Source of the DNA: Methylomonas aurea
GTDB lineage: Bacteria; Pseudomonadota; Gammaproteobacteria; Methylococcales; Methylomonadaceae
DNA length: 64,000 nucleotides
NCBI RefSeq assembly: GCF_024505045.1
Contig: NZ_JANIBM010000013.1
Coordinates: forward strand, 1 to 64,000
Direction of reading: 5' to 3'
In this document: piece after piece, positions 34,638 to 44,317 of the stretch
How the letters are laid out: every line of letters begins with the position of its first letter
Numbering within the stretch: the first letter of the stretch is position 1
Translations under genes and position numbers: made by a program
Notes under the pieces: generated by a model
Database searches by the model: none
What the model was told of the DNA's origin: nothing
The model's input: the letters and a program-made list of their open reading frames with translations, nothing else

Positions 34638-37223
34638 ATGGACATATCCCGGCAACGCTGGCTAAGATGCGGCCAATCCTTCAGCCTGCCGTTTGCCATG
34701 ACTCATCCGACGAATCTGTTCGATCTTCTGCAACGCGCGGCGGCGGCATTTCCGGAACGGATTGCCTTGGTCGGCAGAGCCGGCTTACGCGACGACTGCT
34801 GGAGCTACCGCCGCTTGCTGCAGGCGGCGGAGCGGATCGCCGGCCGGTTGGTTCACGAATACGGCTTCGCTCCCGGCACCTGCCTGTTGCTGCGCGGCCA
34901 GCCCAATCCGCAATTGGTGGCGGCCTACTTCGCCTGTTTCAAGGCCGGCTTGATCGCGGTACCGCTCGATCCGCATCTGTCGGCCGATTTCGTCAGCCGC
35001 GTCGCCGAATCGACCCGCGCCCGCGCCGTGCTCGGCAACGGCGAAATTCCCAACTATTCGGCCTTGCCGCAATTCGCGGTCGCCGATTTGGCTGCTGCGA
35101 CGGAGGATCTGGCCGATTTCGAATATCGGCCGCAGCCGGACGACATCGCCGAAATCGTCTTCACCTCCGGCACTACCAGTAACCCCAAGGGCGTGGTATT
35201 GAGCCACCGCAACATATTGAGCAGCGTCAACGCGATCCGGGATATTTACCCGACGCAGCGGCCGTTACGGTTTCTGTCGCTGTTGCCGTTGTCGCACCTG
35301 TTCGAGCAGACAGCCGGTTTGTTCGCGCCGCTGGCGTTGGGGGCGACGGTCTATTACGCCGGCAACTTTCAGTCCGAGGTGGTGATGCGCAAGCTGGAAG
35401 CCAAGCGCATCGACGGCGTCATCGCAGTGCCGCAGATGCTGGAACTGGTCTGGCACGCCCTGGAAAAGCAGATCGCCGCCAGCGGCGGCCAACAGCGCTG
35501 GCGGCTGTGGTGGCGCTTCGCCGAGCAGGTGCCGTTCGCCTGGCGGCGGGCATTGACGCAGCGCCTGTTTCCGGCCATGGCCGGCACGCCGGTGTTCTTC
35601 GTCAGCGGCGGTGCGCCGTTGCCACTTAATTTGGAGCGGCACTGGGAATTGCTCGGCGTGCGCGTGATTCAAGGTTACGGTACCACCGAATGTGCGCCGG
35701 TGATTTCGGTCAACCGCTACGATCAGAGGATGCCGGGTTCGGTCGGCTGGCCGGTGGCCGGGGTCACGGTGACCTTGTCGGAACAGGACGAAATTCTGGT
35801 GCGCGGCGCCAACGTCAGTCGCGGCTATTGGCAAAATCCGGCAGCGACCCGGCAGGTGTTCAGCGAAACGGAAGGTTACCGCACCGGCGATTTGGGGGCG
35901 TTCGGCACTCGCGGCGAGCTGTACATCAAGGGCCGCAGCAAGGACATGATCGTGCTGGCCAACGGCCTGAACGTGTTTCCGGAAGATATCGAACTGGAAT
36001 TGGCCAAACAACCCGGCATTGGGCCGTGCATGGTGACCGATTTGATCGACCGCCACGGCCGCCAGGGCATCGCCGCGATCCTGAGTTTTCCGGAAACGAT
36101 GGCCGACGCGGAACGGCAACGCCGTGGCCAGGACGCGGTGCGCAACGCCAACGCGGCGCTGGCGCCGCACCAACGCATTTCCGATATCCGTTATTGGAGC
36201 GGCGATTTTCCCAGAACGGCGCTGATGAAGATCCAGCGTTGGAAAGTCAAGTCCCGCTTTGCCGATAGCGCAGCCGGCCAGGATGCCGTAGCCGATGTGG
36301 TCGCGGCCGGCAACGCGTCGATTACGCTGGAACAACTGCTGGCCAACGTTTGCCGGGTCGATGTGCAGAGCGTCAGCGACAGTACCGACTTGGTATTGGA
36401 TTTGGGCTGCGATTCGTTGACCCGGGTCGAACTGGCCGGGTTGATCGAGGCTCAGCTCGGCATCATTTGCGACGACGCCGAGCTAATCGCGGTGCGCGAG
36501 GTCGGCGAGTTGAAGGCGCTGCTGGGCCGCAGCGAGCGGGCGGCCAAGAAAATACGTTTCCCGGGTTGGCCTTTGTCCGCCTGGGCAGTGGCTGTGCGGG
36601 GGCAGTTGCAAAACCTGTTGTTGCCGCTGTTGCAGGGTTCGGTCAGCAGTTCGTTCCAAGTCAAAGGTCTGGAGCAGTTGCAGCAGGTGCAGTTCCCGGT
36701 CATGTTCATCGCTAACCATGCCAGCCACGTCGATACCCTGTCTGTCCTGCGAGCGCTGCCGCGGCCGGTTCGCCGGCGCTTGTGCATTGCCGCGGCGGCG
36801 GACTATTTTTTCAGTAAGCGGCCGCTGGCCTGGTTGCTGCAGTTGGCGATCAACGCCTTTGCCTTCAGCCGTGAAGGCTCGATCCGCGGCAGCCTGGAGC
36901 ATTGCGGCGAGTTGGCGGATAACGGCTGGTCGCTGCTGATTTACCCGGAAGGCACCCGCTCGCCGGATGGGCAATTGTTGCCGTTCAAACCCGGCATCGG
37001 TTATCTGGCGGCCGAACTGGGGCTACCGGTGTTGCCGATTGCGGTTTCCGGCGGCCACCGGATTTTACCGAAAGGGGCGCATTGGCCGCGGCGCAGCCCG
37101 GTGGTTGTTACGTTCGGCAGCGCGATCGTCGTCGACCCGAACATGGACAAGCAGCAAGCGACCGACCTGTTACGCCAGCGCTTGGCGGCGTTGATCGACG
37201 CTCAGCAACCCGATTCCGACTAA
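34638..37223 (+). CDS. acyl-AMP ligase / carrier / acyltransferase fusion
   Basis: An 861-residue three-part enzyme. An N-terminal adenylate-forming domain has VFTSGTTSNPKGVVLSH (about 173-189), GYGTTECAP and YRTGDLG; an acyl-carrier domain (about 555-635) has the phosphopantetheine site DLGCDSLTRVEL; a C-terminal PlsC-type acyltransferase (about 665-855) has NHASHVD (HX4D) and YPEGTRSPDG. It should activate a fatty acid, load it on its own carrier and transfer it to a lysolipid, like E. coli Aas with an added ACP. It precedes the CDP-alcohol transferase gene by 17 bases, tying it to the lipid cluster. An ATG at 34698 may be the true start. Confidence 0.9.
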   Translation: MDISRQRWLRCGQSFSLPFAMTHPTNLFDLLQRAAAAFPERIALVGRAGLRDDCWSYRRLLQAAERIAGRLVHEYGFAPGTCLLLRGQPNPQLVAAYFACFKAGLIAVPLDPHLSADFVSRVAESTRARAVLGNGEIPNYSALPQFAVADLAAATEDLADFEYRPQPDDIAEIVFTSGTTSNPKGVVLSHRNILSSVNAIRDIYPTQRPLRFLSLLPLSHLFEQTAGLFAPLALGATVYYAGNFQSEVVMRKLEAKRIDGVIAVPQMLELVWHALEKQIAASGGQQRWRLWWRFAEQVPFAWRRALTQRLFPAMAGTPVFFVSGGAPLPLNLERHWELLGVRVIQGYGTTECAPVISVNRYDQRMPGSVGWPVAGVTVTLSEQDEILVRGANVSRGYWQNPAATRQVFSETEGYRTGDLGAFGTRGELYIKGRSKDMIVLANGLNVFPEDIELELAKQPGIGPCMVTDLIDRHGRQGIAAILSFPETMADAERQRRGQDAVRNANAALAPHQRISDIRYWSGDFPRTALMKIQRWKVKSRFADSAAGQDAVADVVAAGNASITLEQLLANVCRVDVQSVSDSTDLVLDLGCDSLTRVELAGLIEAQLGIICDDAELIAVREVGELKALLGRSERAAKKIRFPGWPLSAWAVAVRGQLQNLLLPLLQGSVSSSFQVKGLEQLQQVQFPVMFIANHASHVDTLSVLRALPRPVRRRLCIAAAADYFFSKRPLAWLLQLAINAFAFSREGSIRGSLEHCGELADNGWSLLIYPEGTRSPDGQLLPFKPGIGYLAAELGLPVLPIAVSGGHRILPKGAHWPRRSPVVVTFGSAIVVDPNMDKQQATDLLRQRLAALIDAQQPDSD

Positions 37224-37240
37224 CCTGAGGAGATTCCGGC

Positions 37241-37915
37241 ATGAACCAAGAATCCGCAAATTCCGATCGCCGCCACGTTCCCGCCCGCGAGTTGGGCTGG
37301 TCCAAGTCGTTGGCGCGCCTGCTGGCGCACGCCAATATTTCCGCCAACGCGATTTCGCTGGCCGGGGTAGCCGCCGCGGCGCTGGCTGCCGTCGCGTTGG
37401 CCGCCACCCGCGGAACCGAAGGCATCGTGCAGCACGCGCTGTGGATTACGGCGGGTTTGCTGGTCGGCACCCGCTTGTTATGCAACATGCTGGACGGCAT
37501 GGTGGCGGTGGAGTGGGGCAAGGCCTCGCCGGTCGGCGCCTTGTACAACGAAATTCCGGACCGGGTCGCCGATCTGTTGATTCTGGCCGGGGCCGGCTTC
37601 AGTGCCGGCGGCCACGAGCTGTTGGGTTACGCGGCGGCCTTCGCTGCCGTATTCACGGCTTATGTGCGCGTGGCGGCGCGTAGCGTCGGCGCACCGAGCG
37701 ATTTCGGCGGACCGATGGCCAAACCGATGCGGATGGCGATTGTGATTGTCTGCTGCGCCTATCTCGGATTTACCCCGGACGCTTGGCGTCTGCAATTCGG
37801 CGCATCCGGTTACGGGTTGATGACGTTGGCCTTGGCGATTATTGCGCTGGGTAGCGTCGTAACTTGCGTGCTGCGAGTGCGCCGCGCCGCGCACTATCTG
37901 CATGCCAATGCTTGA
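37241..37915 (+). CDS. CDP-alcohol phosphatidyltransferase, YnbA-like
   Basis: A 224-residue membrane protein with about six helices. The CDP-alcohol transferase signature is present but altered: DGMVAV...G...N...D instead of DGxxAR...G...D...D, so the usual Arg is Val and the third metal Asp is Asn. The final D (IPDRVADLL) is intact. AGGAG lies 8 bases before the ATG. It lies between the acyl ligase fusion and a CdsA-like gene; with the two minus-strand genes beyond it reproduces E. coli ynbABCD. Product lipid is unknown. Confidence 0.85.
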   Translation: MNQESANSDRRHVPARELGWSKSLARLLAHANISANAISLAGVAAAALAAVALAATRGTEGIVQHALWITAGLLVGTRLLCNMLDGMVAVEWGKASPVGALYNEIPDRVADLLILAGAGFSAGGHELLGYAAAFAAVFTAYVRVAARSVGAPSDFGGPMAKPMRMAIVIVCCAYLGFTPDAWRLQFGASGYGLMTLALAIIALGSVVTCVLRVRRAAHYLHANA

Positions 37916-37956
37916 TTATTCACCCGGCCATTTTTAGCGCCGGTAATCCGGTTGGG

Positions 37957-38010
37957 TCGAGTTTGTCGGAGGCCGGGTGGAACGTCCTTCGACGAGCTCA
38001 TGACGAACGG
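37957..38010. repeat. inverted pair of the dispersed repeat
   Basis: GTCGAGTTTGTCGGAGG (about 37957-37973) is followed by CCTTCGACGAGCTCATGACG (about 37986-38005), an imperfect reverse complement. The core is the same as at 27126-27147. Probable REP/MITE-like element between ynbA- and ynbB-like genes. Confidence 0.6.
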
Positions 38011-38066
38011 ATATCTAAGAGCCGGGTTAATAATCCGTCCGCACACAGGTCTTCTGGGAGGTTGTT

Positions 38067-38987
38067 TTGTCCACGCTGGTTGCTAATCCGTTATTAAACC
38101 CACTGTTTGAGCCCGCCGCCGAGCGCATCGGGCTGCTGCTGGGCCTGTCGCTGCTATTGATCCTGTGGGTGTTGCGCAAGCACGGCCGCGCCTTGTTGCG
38201 CCAGGGTTTGTTCCTGAAATGGCGCACCTGGGCCATCATCGCGCCGATTTATCTGGGCGCGGTATTCGGCGGCCCGCTGGCGGTCGGCGTCCTAGTGCTG
38301 GGCATGACCTTGCAGGGTTTGCGCGAATATGCCGAGATGGTCGGCTTGGTCAGCCATTACCGGTGGGTATTGAAAGTCATGGGCATTACCGCGGTGCCGG
38401 TCGGCTTGGCCTCGCTGGACGGGTTTTATCTGCTGGCGCCGTTGTTGTTGCTGGTCGCCGTGGCGCAGCCGTTGGCGTTTCAGGCGGTCAGCGCCGGCAT
38501 CCACCAATTGGCCTTGTCGTCGTTCGGTTGGGCTTACATCGCCTGGCTGCTGGCGCATCTGGTGTTGATCGGCCGCTATATTCCCGGCGGCGACGGCGTA
38601 TTGCTGGTGATCGGCGCGGCGGTGGCGCTCAGCGACAACATGGCGTTTGCGGTCGGTTCGCTGTTCGGGAAACACAAACTCACGGCATTGAGCCCGAACA
38701 AGACTTGGGAAGGCGTGGGCGGCAACCTGCTTGGCGCCTACCTCGGTACCGGGCTGATGAGCTTTGCGCTGCCGGAGCACCTGTACTGGCTACTGTTGAT
38801 CGGTTTGCCGCCGCTGATTGCGGTCGGTTCGGTGTGGGGCGATTTGTTTGAGTCGGCGATCAAACGCGAAGCCGGAGTCAAGGACGCCGGCAGTTGGCTG
38901 CCCGGCTTCGGCGGCTTGCTGGACCGGATCGACAGTCTGATTCTGGTGGCGCCGCTCAGTTACTATTTTTTGCGCCTAATGCTGTAG
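38067..38987 (+). CDS. phosphatidate cytidylyltransferase, YnbB/CdsA-like
   Basis: A 306-residue membrane protein with about eight helices. The CDP-diglyceride synthase signature is near the C-terminus: SAIKREAGVKDAGSWLPGFG then GLLDRIDSL, with the usual PGHGG reading PGFGG. LSPNKTWEGVGG is the upstream conserved loop. It makes CDP-diacylglycerol or a related CDP-lipid, the substrate for the neighbouring transferase. Start is TTG at 38067, set by GGGAGG 5 bases upstream. About E. coli YnbB length (298). Confidence 0.9.
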   Translation: MSTLVANPLLNPLFEPAAERIGLLLGLSLLLILWVLRKHGRALLRQGLFLKWRTWAIIAPIYLGAVFGGPLAVGVLVLGMTLQGLREYAEMVGLVSHYRWVLKVMGITAVPVGLASLDGFYLLAPLLLLVAVAQPLAFQAVSAGIHQLALSSFGWAYIAWLLAHLVLIGRYIPGGDGVLLVIGAAVALSDNMAFAVGSLFGKHKLTALSPNKTWEGVGGNLLGAYLGTGLMSFALPEHLYWLLLIGLPPLIAVGSVWGDLFESAIKREAGVKDAGSWLPGFGGLLDRIDSLILVAPLSYYFLRLML

Positions 38988-39006
38988 GGCAGTTCGGCCA
39001 TGGCTT

Positions 39007-40332
39007 TTAACGAGCCGACACCCGCCATGCCTGCCAGGACTCCAATTGCCGGATATGTTTGGGCGATACGATTAGCCCCGGACGTGCGCCGCGCAATCGG
39101 GCCACCGCCGAATCGATCGAATCGGCCAGGCCATGGGCCAATAGCCACGCTACGGCAACGGTGGCGCTGCGCGAATAACCCAAGGCGCAAAACAGTAAGG
39201 TTTTGCCATGACGTCTGGCTGCGTCGATTGCCGCAACGCCTTGATCTATTTGCTGGATTTCCGGTGCCAGCAAATCCAACACCGCTATCGAGTAAATCGG
39301 TAAATTTTTGGCATCGATCGCGATTTCCGGACAGCAAGAAACTAGCGCTTGGATGTTGAATTGCCGTATGTCCGCGGACGAAGGGCAGCGGGACAGCCAT
39401 AGATCCGGGGTAATTTCGTTCGGCGCCGGATTTCTGTAAGTCCACAAGCGCGAATTCAGCCACGCGCCAATCAAATAGGGCGCCAGCAGCACCTTGACCG
39501 CATCATCCATGCGTCCGCCAATGTTGCGGAACAGCGCAGCGTTCCCCAGCCAATAAATACCTGCCATCGCCGCCAATGCGCATCCGGGCCACATTAGCCA
39601 AAACCAGGCGCCGGCCAGCGTCCAAGCCGTCGCGGCAAGTGCCAGGCTGCCGGCCAAGTAATAAAGGCCGATGCGGAATCGCGCCGGATCGCGTTGTGTT
39701 AGCCCGGTTTGAGGCGTCAACGGAAACAGCATGACCGCGATGCAACCGACCAAAGCGCCGGTAGGAATGTCGATAAAGTGATGTTGGCAGGTTGTCAGTA
39801 CCGATAAACCGATCACTATCGCAATGGCGCGGAGCAACCAAAGCCGGATGCCCGACAAATATAGGGCATAAAATGTCCACAGAATGACCAGCAGGCTGAT
39901 GTGCAATGAAGGCGCTTGGTTGAACGGTTTGTCGAAACCCAACAATACATCGAACAACCAACCGGGAATACCGCTGGTTTGCGGCCGATCGAAACTGAAT
40001 TTCAGCGGAAAGGCGATGAAACAGATACAGGAAACCAATTGCGCGAATAGCAGGCGTTTGGCGTGCGCGTCCAATTCTTGACGGTTACGCGCCACCACCA
40101 AAGACAGCCCGTAGAACAGGTCAATAGACCAATACGGCAGAATCGACCAAGGCAGGAAAGGTATTTGGTATTCCCAGTTAAAGACGATGGATCCCACGTC
40201 GTCGCGCCGGACGGCCAACCAATTGCTTAAACCGTAACTGGCGAAAAAAAACGGGCCGAGAAACCCCAGCCAGAGCAGGCCGCGCCGCCAAGGGCGGCGG
40301 CTGGCGACCGACTCGGCCGTATTTTCAGGCAT
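39007..40332 (-). CDS. PAP2 / dual-specificity phosphatase, YnbD-like
   Basis: A 441-residue membrane protein. The N-terminal ~290 residues hold about eight helices with a PAP2-like active site (KPFNQAPSLHISLLV and LTTCQHHFIDIPTGALVG, giving PSLH and the second His). The C-terminal ~140 residues are a cytoplasmic dual-specificity phosphatase with CX5R in LFCALGYSRSATVAVAWLL. E. coli YnbD (430 residues) has the same build. The gene overlaps the 3' end of the YnbC-like gene by 8 bases, so they are co-transcribed, and converges with the cdsA-like gene. It may dephosphorylate a lipid intermediate. Confidence 0.88.
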   Translation of the reverse strand: MPENTAESVASRRPWRRGLLWLGFLGPFFFASYGLSNWLAVRRDDVGSIVFNWEYQIPFLPWSILPYWSIDLFYGLSLVVARNRQELDAHAKRLLFAQLVSCICFIAFPLKFSFDRPQTSGIPGWLFDVLLGFDKPFNQAPSLHISLLVILWTFYALYLSGIRLWLLRAIAIVIGLSVLTTCQHHFIDIPTGALVGCIAVMLFPLTPQTGLTQRDPARFRIGLYYLAGSLALAATAWTLAGAWFWLMWPGCALAAMAGIYWLGNAALFRNIGGRMDDAVKVLLAPYLIGAWLNSRLWTYRNPAPNEITPDLWLSRCPSSADIRQFNIQALVSCCPEIAIDAKNLPIYSIAVLDLLAPEIQQIDQGVAAIDAARRHGKTLLFCALGYSRSATVAVAWLLAHGLADSIDSAVARLRGARPGLIVSPKHIRQLESWQAWRVSAR

Positions 40333-42082
40333 TACGCTGCGCTAAAGCGACCGTGAAAATCCCCCAGTCGTCGATCCGTTGTTCCAATTTGGTGAAACCG
40401 GCGTCTTCCACCAATTGGTCCATTTCCATTTGCGTCCGTCTGCGCATGACCCATGCCGCGCCTTTGCGGTGGCTGGTGAGGGCGCGGGCAATGAATTCCA
40501 GTTGCGGATGCCAGGGTTGGCAGGTATAGATCAGATAACCGCCCGGAGGCACGGCTTCCGCCAAACCGGCCAGCGAACGCCGAATCAAAGCGTTATCCGA
40601 AAACAATTCGTACAAACCGGAAACGATAGCCAGCGTTGGCTTTGGTGTTAGAGCCGCCAGACCGTCTTTGTCGAAGGCGTCGCCGATCTCGAAACGCGCG
40701 ATGTGTTGTAAATTTTTCTCATGGATCAGGGCGTTACCTGCCTCGACATTGATGTCGGAATAATCGCGCAGCAGGATCGAGTCCGCCTGTATCTCGCTTG
40801 CGGCTAATGCTTCCAATACGTATCGGCCATGGCCGGCAGCAATATCGACGATGCGTATTGCTTGATTGTTCCGACTCAACAATGCCAGCGCTTTTTGCAG
40901 CAATTCTTCGATATTTACCTTGCGCTGGCGTATGCCGCGCCAGCCGATGGAGTTTAAATAAAACCAGTCGATCATGCGGCCGAGCGGGGTGGTTCCGGAC
41001 GGCTGGTTGCGGTAGACATAATCCAGGGTGCTGCCGGAGTCGAATCCGGTTTGGTGGCCCAGGCGGATACCGTCCGAGACATAGCCGCATAATTTCAACA
41101 GTGCTCGAGTCAGATTCCAATAGAGTGCGCGCCAGGAATGGGCCGGCAACGGCGCCGCCAACGCCGCCGCTTCGCGTTGCGTGTATCCGTCGTGGTGGGC
41201 GTTCAGCAGATGGGGATTTTGGCGAGCGCGAGCGAAATTATCTTTGATGAATGAACGGCATTTGCTGATCGGCAATGCCCGGTCGATTTCACCGAAGGTA
41301 TCGTGGAAGAATCCCGGCAGAAAATACAAGGATTTGGTTTTCGAGTTGATTCGAGCCAGAAATTCGTATTGCGGCAATGGCCTGACCACCCAATCGTCGC
41401 CGGAAACCAGCAACTGCGTGGGAGCGTGAATCGCTTCGGCATCGGCGACGATGCGTTCCGAGGTCGAATACAACTCCAGTAAGATGTTGGCCGAAATCGG
41501 CCGGGTAATCAGCGGGTCGGAGTTGTAGCTGGCAATTCGTTCAGGATCGTGGGTCAAGAACTTGGCTTTGACGTAGCTGTTGACGAAAAAATTACCGCGC
41601 AGCTTCAGCATCAACCTCAAAAACGGTTTGGCGAGAGGCACATAAAGCTTCACGTCGAACGCCGGCGATGCCAGTACCATGCAGCGGATCTTCGGCGCGT
41701 AATCGTGTACCCAAGTTGCGGCGACCACGGCGCCGACACTCTGCGCAACAATCGCGATATTTTCGACGGCAAAGCGATAGGTCTCGGCGATGTGGTCGAT
41801 GAAGGTTTGTATATCGCGCACCGATGTACCCAGACTTGGACTATAGCCGCGCACGCCGGGAGAACGCCCGTAGCCGCGCGCATCCCAGGCAAAAAAGGCA
41901 AACTCGGGTAACTCAAGTTCTTCGGCCAGATGGGCCATACGTCCGGAGTGTTCATGGCCGCGGTGAATCAACACGATAGCGCCTTTGGACTCCTCTAGCG
42001 CAGGCCAATGGCGATAAAACAAGGCGAGGCCATCGTGGGTGGTGAAGGTTTTTTCTTCTATGGGACGTTTGGTTTCTGGCAT
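40325..42082 (-). CDS. alpha/beta hydrolase-methyltransferase fusion, YnbC-like
   Basis: A 585-residue protein, the same length as E. coli YnbC. The N-terminal hydrolase (about 10-290) is of the monoacylglycerol-lipase type: IVLIHRGHEHSGRM, nucleophile Ser in IVAQSVGAVVA and a late His in GFFHDTFGE. The C-terminal part (about 345-585) is a class I methyltransferase with IRIVDIAAGHGRYVLEAL as SAM loop. ATG 42082 is chosen because AAGGGG lies 6 bases upstream; an ATG at 42139 has none. Likely remodels the lipid made by the cluster. Confidence 0.88.
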   Translation of the reverse strand: MPETKRPIEEKTFTTHDGLALFYRHWPALEESKGAIVLIHRGHEHSGRMAHLAEELELPEFAFFAWDARGYGRSPGVRGYSPSLGTSVRDIQTFIDHIAETYRFAVENIAIVAQSVGAVVAATWVHDYAPKIRCMVLASPAFDVKLYVPLAKPFLRLMLKLRGNFFVNSYVKAKFLTHDPERIASYNSDPLITRPISANILLELYSTSERIVADAEAIHAPTQLLVSGDDWVVRPLPQYEFLARINSKTKSLYFLPGFFHDTFGEIDRALPISKCRSFIKDNFARARQNPHLLNAHHDGYTQREAAALAAPLPAHSWRALYWNLTRALLKLCGYVSDGIRLGHQTGFDSGSTLDYVYRNQPSGTTPLGRMIDWFYLNSIGWRGIRQRKVNIEELLQKALALLSRNNQAIRIVDIAAGHGRYVLEALAASEIQADSILLRDYSDINVEAGNALIHEKNLQHIARFEIGDAFDKDGLAALTPKPTLAIVSGLYELFSDNALIRRSLAGLAEAVPPGGYLIYTCQPWHPQLEFIARALTSHRKGAAWVMRRRTQMEMDQLVEDAGFTKLEQRIDDWGIFTVALAQRNA

Positions 42083-42412
42083 AGATTCCCCTTTGGAAAC
42101 GTGAGCTGTGCGTGATCGGCTCCGGGCAGATTTATACATTAATTCCGCGCAGTAAATAAGGATATTTCTATCCGGTGTTATAGAGAGTTTGGGAGTCTCT
42201 GATTAATTCGCTTTCTCGAATTTTGGTTCGAATTAAATCAATGGCTTATGTCTCGGTTTATCTTAAAAATCTGCTTTAATCAGCGGTCACTTTGAGGTTT
42301 TAAGGTTTCGTTGGAAAACAGAGGGAATTGGGGGTGGGAATTGGTCTCCATTTCGAAAAGGTGGCTGGAACCGACGCGCTGGCTAGTTGTTCCGACGCCT
42401 TATAACGGCAAA
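42083..42412. other. gap between ynbC-like and DUF4105-like genes
   Basis: 330 bases, fairly AT-rich, with no gene or clear terminator. It must contain the promoter for the minus-strand ynbCD-like pair. Confidence 0.5.
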
Positions 42413-44305
42413 TCAATTCGACTGTTCGTTTTTTCTTGATGAGTTACCGGGCAATAACTGTGGAAACGAGCCCTTGCGAATGTTAAAAAACATCAACTCC
42501 GGCAGACTCACCGCCCAGCCTTTGATGCCTTTTGCCACGTGTTGCCCTGCGTCCCACGGCCAGCTCAGCAGGCCGAATCCGGTTTCCAGCGCCGCTGCCG
42601 CCAGATTGAAGCCGCCTTGCAGCGGCCGCGGCCAGACCGCGTCCTGGGTGAAAAACACGAAGGCGGCGTCGCTGCCTTGCCAGCGGTATAACGACGAGGT
42701 CAAACTGTTCGATTCCTGTAGATCCACCCACCAATCCGGCGCGGTCCGGTAACGCTCCCGAATCTGCCGGTCGCGGTAGGCGGGCAGTTGGTAGCTGGCA
42801 ACGGTGCGGTAGCGCTCGCCGACCCGATCGAAGGCGGCGAACGGAATCGGATGCGGAAATTCGCTGTCCAGATAAGCGCCCAGAGCCTGTTCGGATAGCG
42901 TCGCCAGGTCGGATGCATCGACTGTGGCCGACGCTTGCGCGGCGGCGGTCGCGTTGAGCAAGCGAAAGATTTCGGTCACGCAATTGCGCTGCACTAAATG
43001 GTAAGCGTAGCGCTCGAACAATTGCTGTCGGTAATCGGCCAAACGGGCTGCGGCACCGGTGCGGTAAGCCTCGGCTGTCGCGGCCGGCAGCGGTGGCCGG
43101 GGCCAGTCCGCCGGCGCGGATTTGTCCGGCGTATTGCTGAAGCGGGGTAGGGCGGCGGCTTGCTGTTCCCGTTCGGCGCGTTCCAAGGCGAATACCGCAT
43201 TTGCGCCGTGTTCGATCGTGGCGTAGCCGCGTTCGTCGAGCGCTTGCGCTGCAGCCAATTGGGCGTTGGCGGCGCCCAATAATTGCCGGGAATACTGCAG
43301 CGCGGCCGGCAGGTCGACGGCCGGCGCATACGGGTCGGCGTCGGCAGCGCGCCGATCCAGTACCGTCAGATACCCGCCGGCCAAGGACTGCTGCAGGGCG
43401 TGCAGCCGGGCCATGCCCACCAATAACGGATAACCCCAGTCCGGCCGCTCGCTGTTCAGCAGCCGGAGCAGATCGGCGCGGGTCTGATCCCGGTATCGGC
43501 GGAGCGCGGTTTGCTGCGCTTCGCTCAGCCGGTAATGCGCGCCGCTCAGGGTCAATAACGCATCGGCGCGCGGCGACTTGCCGGCCAGCAGCAGGTCGAG
43601 TGCGGCCAGATTCAGCAAGCGGTTTTTATAATGCTGGGCGAAAGTCAGGCTGCCGGCCGGCGGGACCGAAGCGCTTGCTTGCGCCGAATCGTCCGGCGCC
43701 AGCGTCGACAACTCCTGCCATAGGGTTCGGCGTTTTTGCGCCAGAAAATCCGCGCCGTACTTTTGCAGCGCCATCGTGCGCAATGTTGCCAGTTCCGGAC
43801 TATCGCCGCCTTCGCCCGCGGCCGGAATCGGTGCGGCCCGATACTCTTCCAGAAAATAGCCCAGAGCCCGCAGACGCAGTTGCGGAACCTGCTCCGAGTC
43901 GTACAAATCGCGGCTCAGATCGGCGTCTTCCTGCAACTCGCGCAACACGCTGAGTTCGCGATTCTGTTGCGCCAGCCGGCTATCGAAAGTCTCCTGCAAG
44001 GCTTGGTAGTACGCGTCGGCGACTTCGATGCGGTGACCGTGCAGGGTGCGGTTCTGCTGGTCGGCATAAGCGAAGCGGAACGCGGCGAAGTCGTCGCGGT
44101 ACAGTCGTAACAAGCCCGGCTCGACGTGCTGGAAATGGTAAACCCGGTCGCCGAAGCGGAGCGCGGCGTGGCCGCCGCTGGCGTTGCCCTCGTTGGCTTC
44201 GATGTATAAAAAGTCGAAACTGGCGCCGGCGGCCGATCCGGACGCGACCGCCAGTAGCGCGCTAACCAGCCAGCGGCCGAAAACCAAGCGCGCACGCTGC
44301 GACAT
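42413..44305 (-). CDS. exported DUF4105-like (permuted NlpC/papain fold) protein
   Basis: A 630-residue protein with a signal peptide (LVSALLAVASGSAAGA). Near the N-terminus GNASGGHAALRFGDRVYHFQ gives a His, and near residue 435 LVQRNCVTEIFRLLN gives a Cys, the His...Cys order of circularly permuted NlpC/P60-like enzymes such as DUF4105. In between are long Ala/Leu-rich helices. It may be a periplasmic or outer-membrane amidase or acyltransferase. It follows the small lipoprotein gene after 12 bases; the two form an operon. The central helical insert is unusual. Confidence 0.65.
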   Translation of the reverse strand: MSQRARLVFGRWLVSALLAVASGSAAGASFDFLYIEANEGNASGGHAALRFGDRVYHFQHVEPGLLRLYRDDFAAFRFAYADQQNRTLHGHRIEVADAYYQALQETFDSRLAQQNRELSVLRELQEDADLSRDLYDSEQVPQLRLRALGYFLEEYRAAPIPAAGEGGDSPELATLRTMALQKYGADFLAQKRRTLWQELSTLAPDDSAQASASVPPAGSLTFAQHYKNRLLNLAALDLLLAGKSPRADALLTLSGAHYRLSEAQQTALRRYRDQTRADLLRLLNSERPDWGYPLLVGMARLHALQQSLAGGYLTVLDRRAADADPYAPAVDLPAALQYSRQLLGAANAQLAAAQALDERGYATIEHGANAVFALERAEREQQAAALPRFSNTPDKSAPADWPRPPLPAATAEAYRTGAAARLADYRQQLFERYAYHLVQRNCVTEIFRLLNATAAAQASATVDASDLATLSEQALGAYLDSEFPHPIPFAAFDRVGERYRTVASYQLPAYRDRQIRERYRTAPDWWVDLQESNSLTSSLYRWQGSDAAFVFFTQDAVWPRPLQGGFNLAAAALETGFGLLSWPWDAGQHVAKGIKGWAVSLPELMFFNIRKGSFPQLLPGNSSRKNEQSN

Positions 44306-44317
44306 GGCGGTGTCCGG

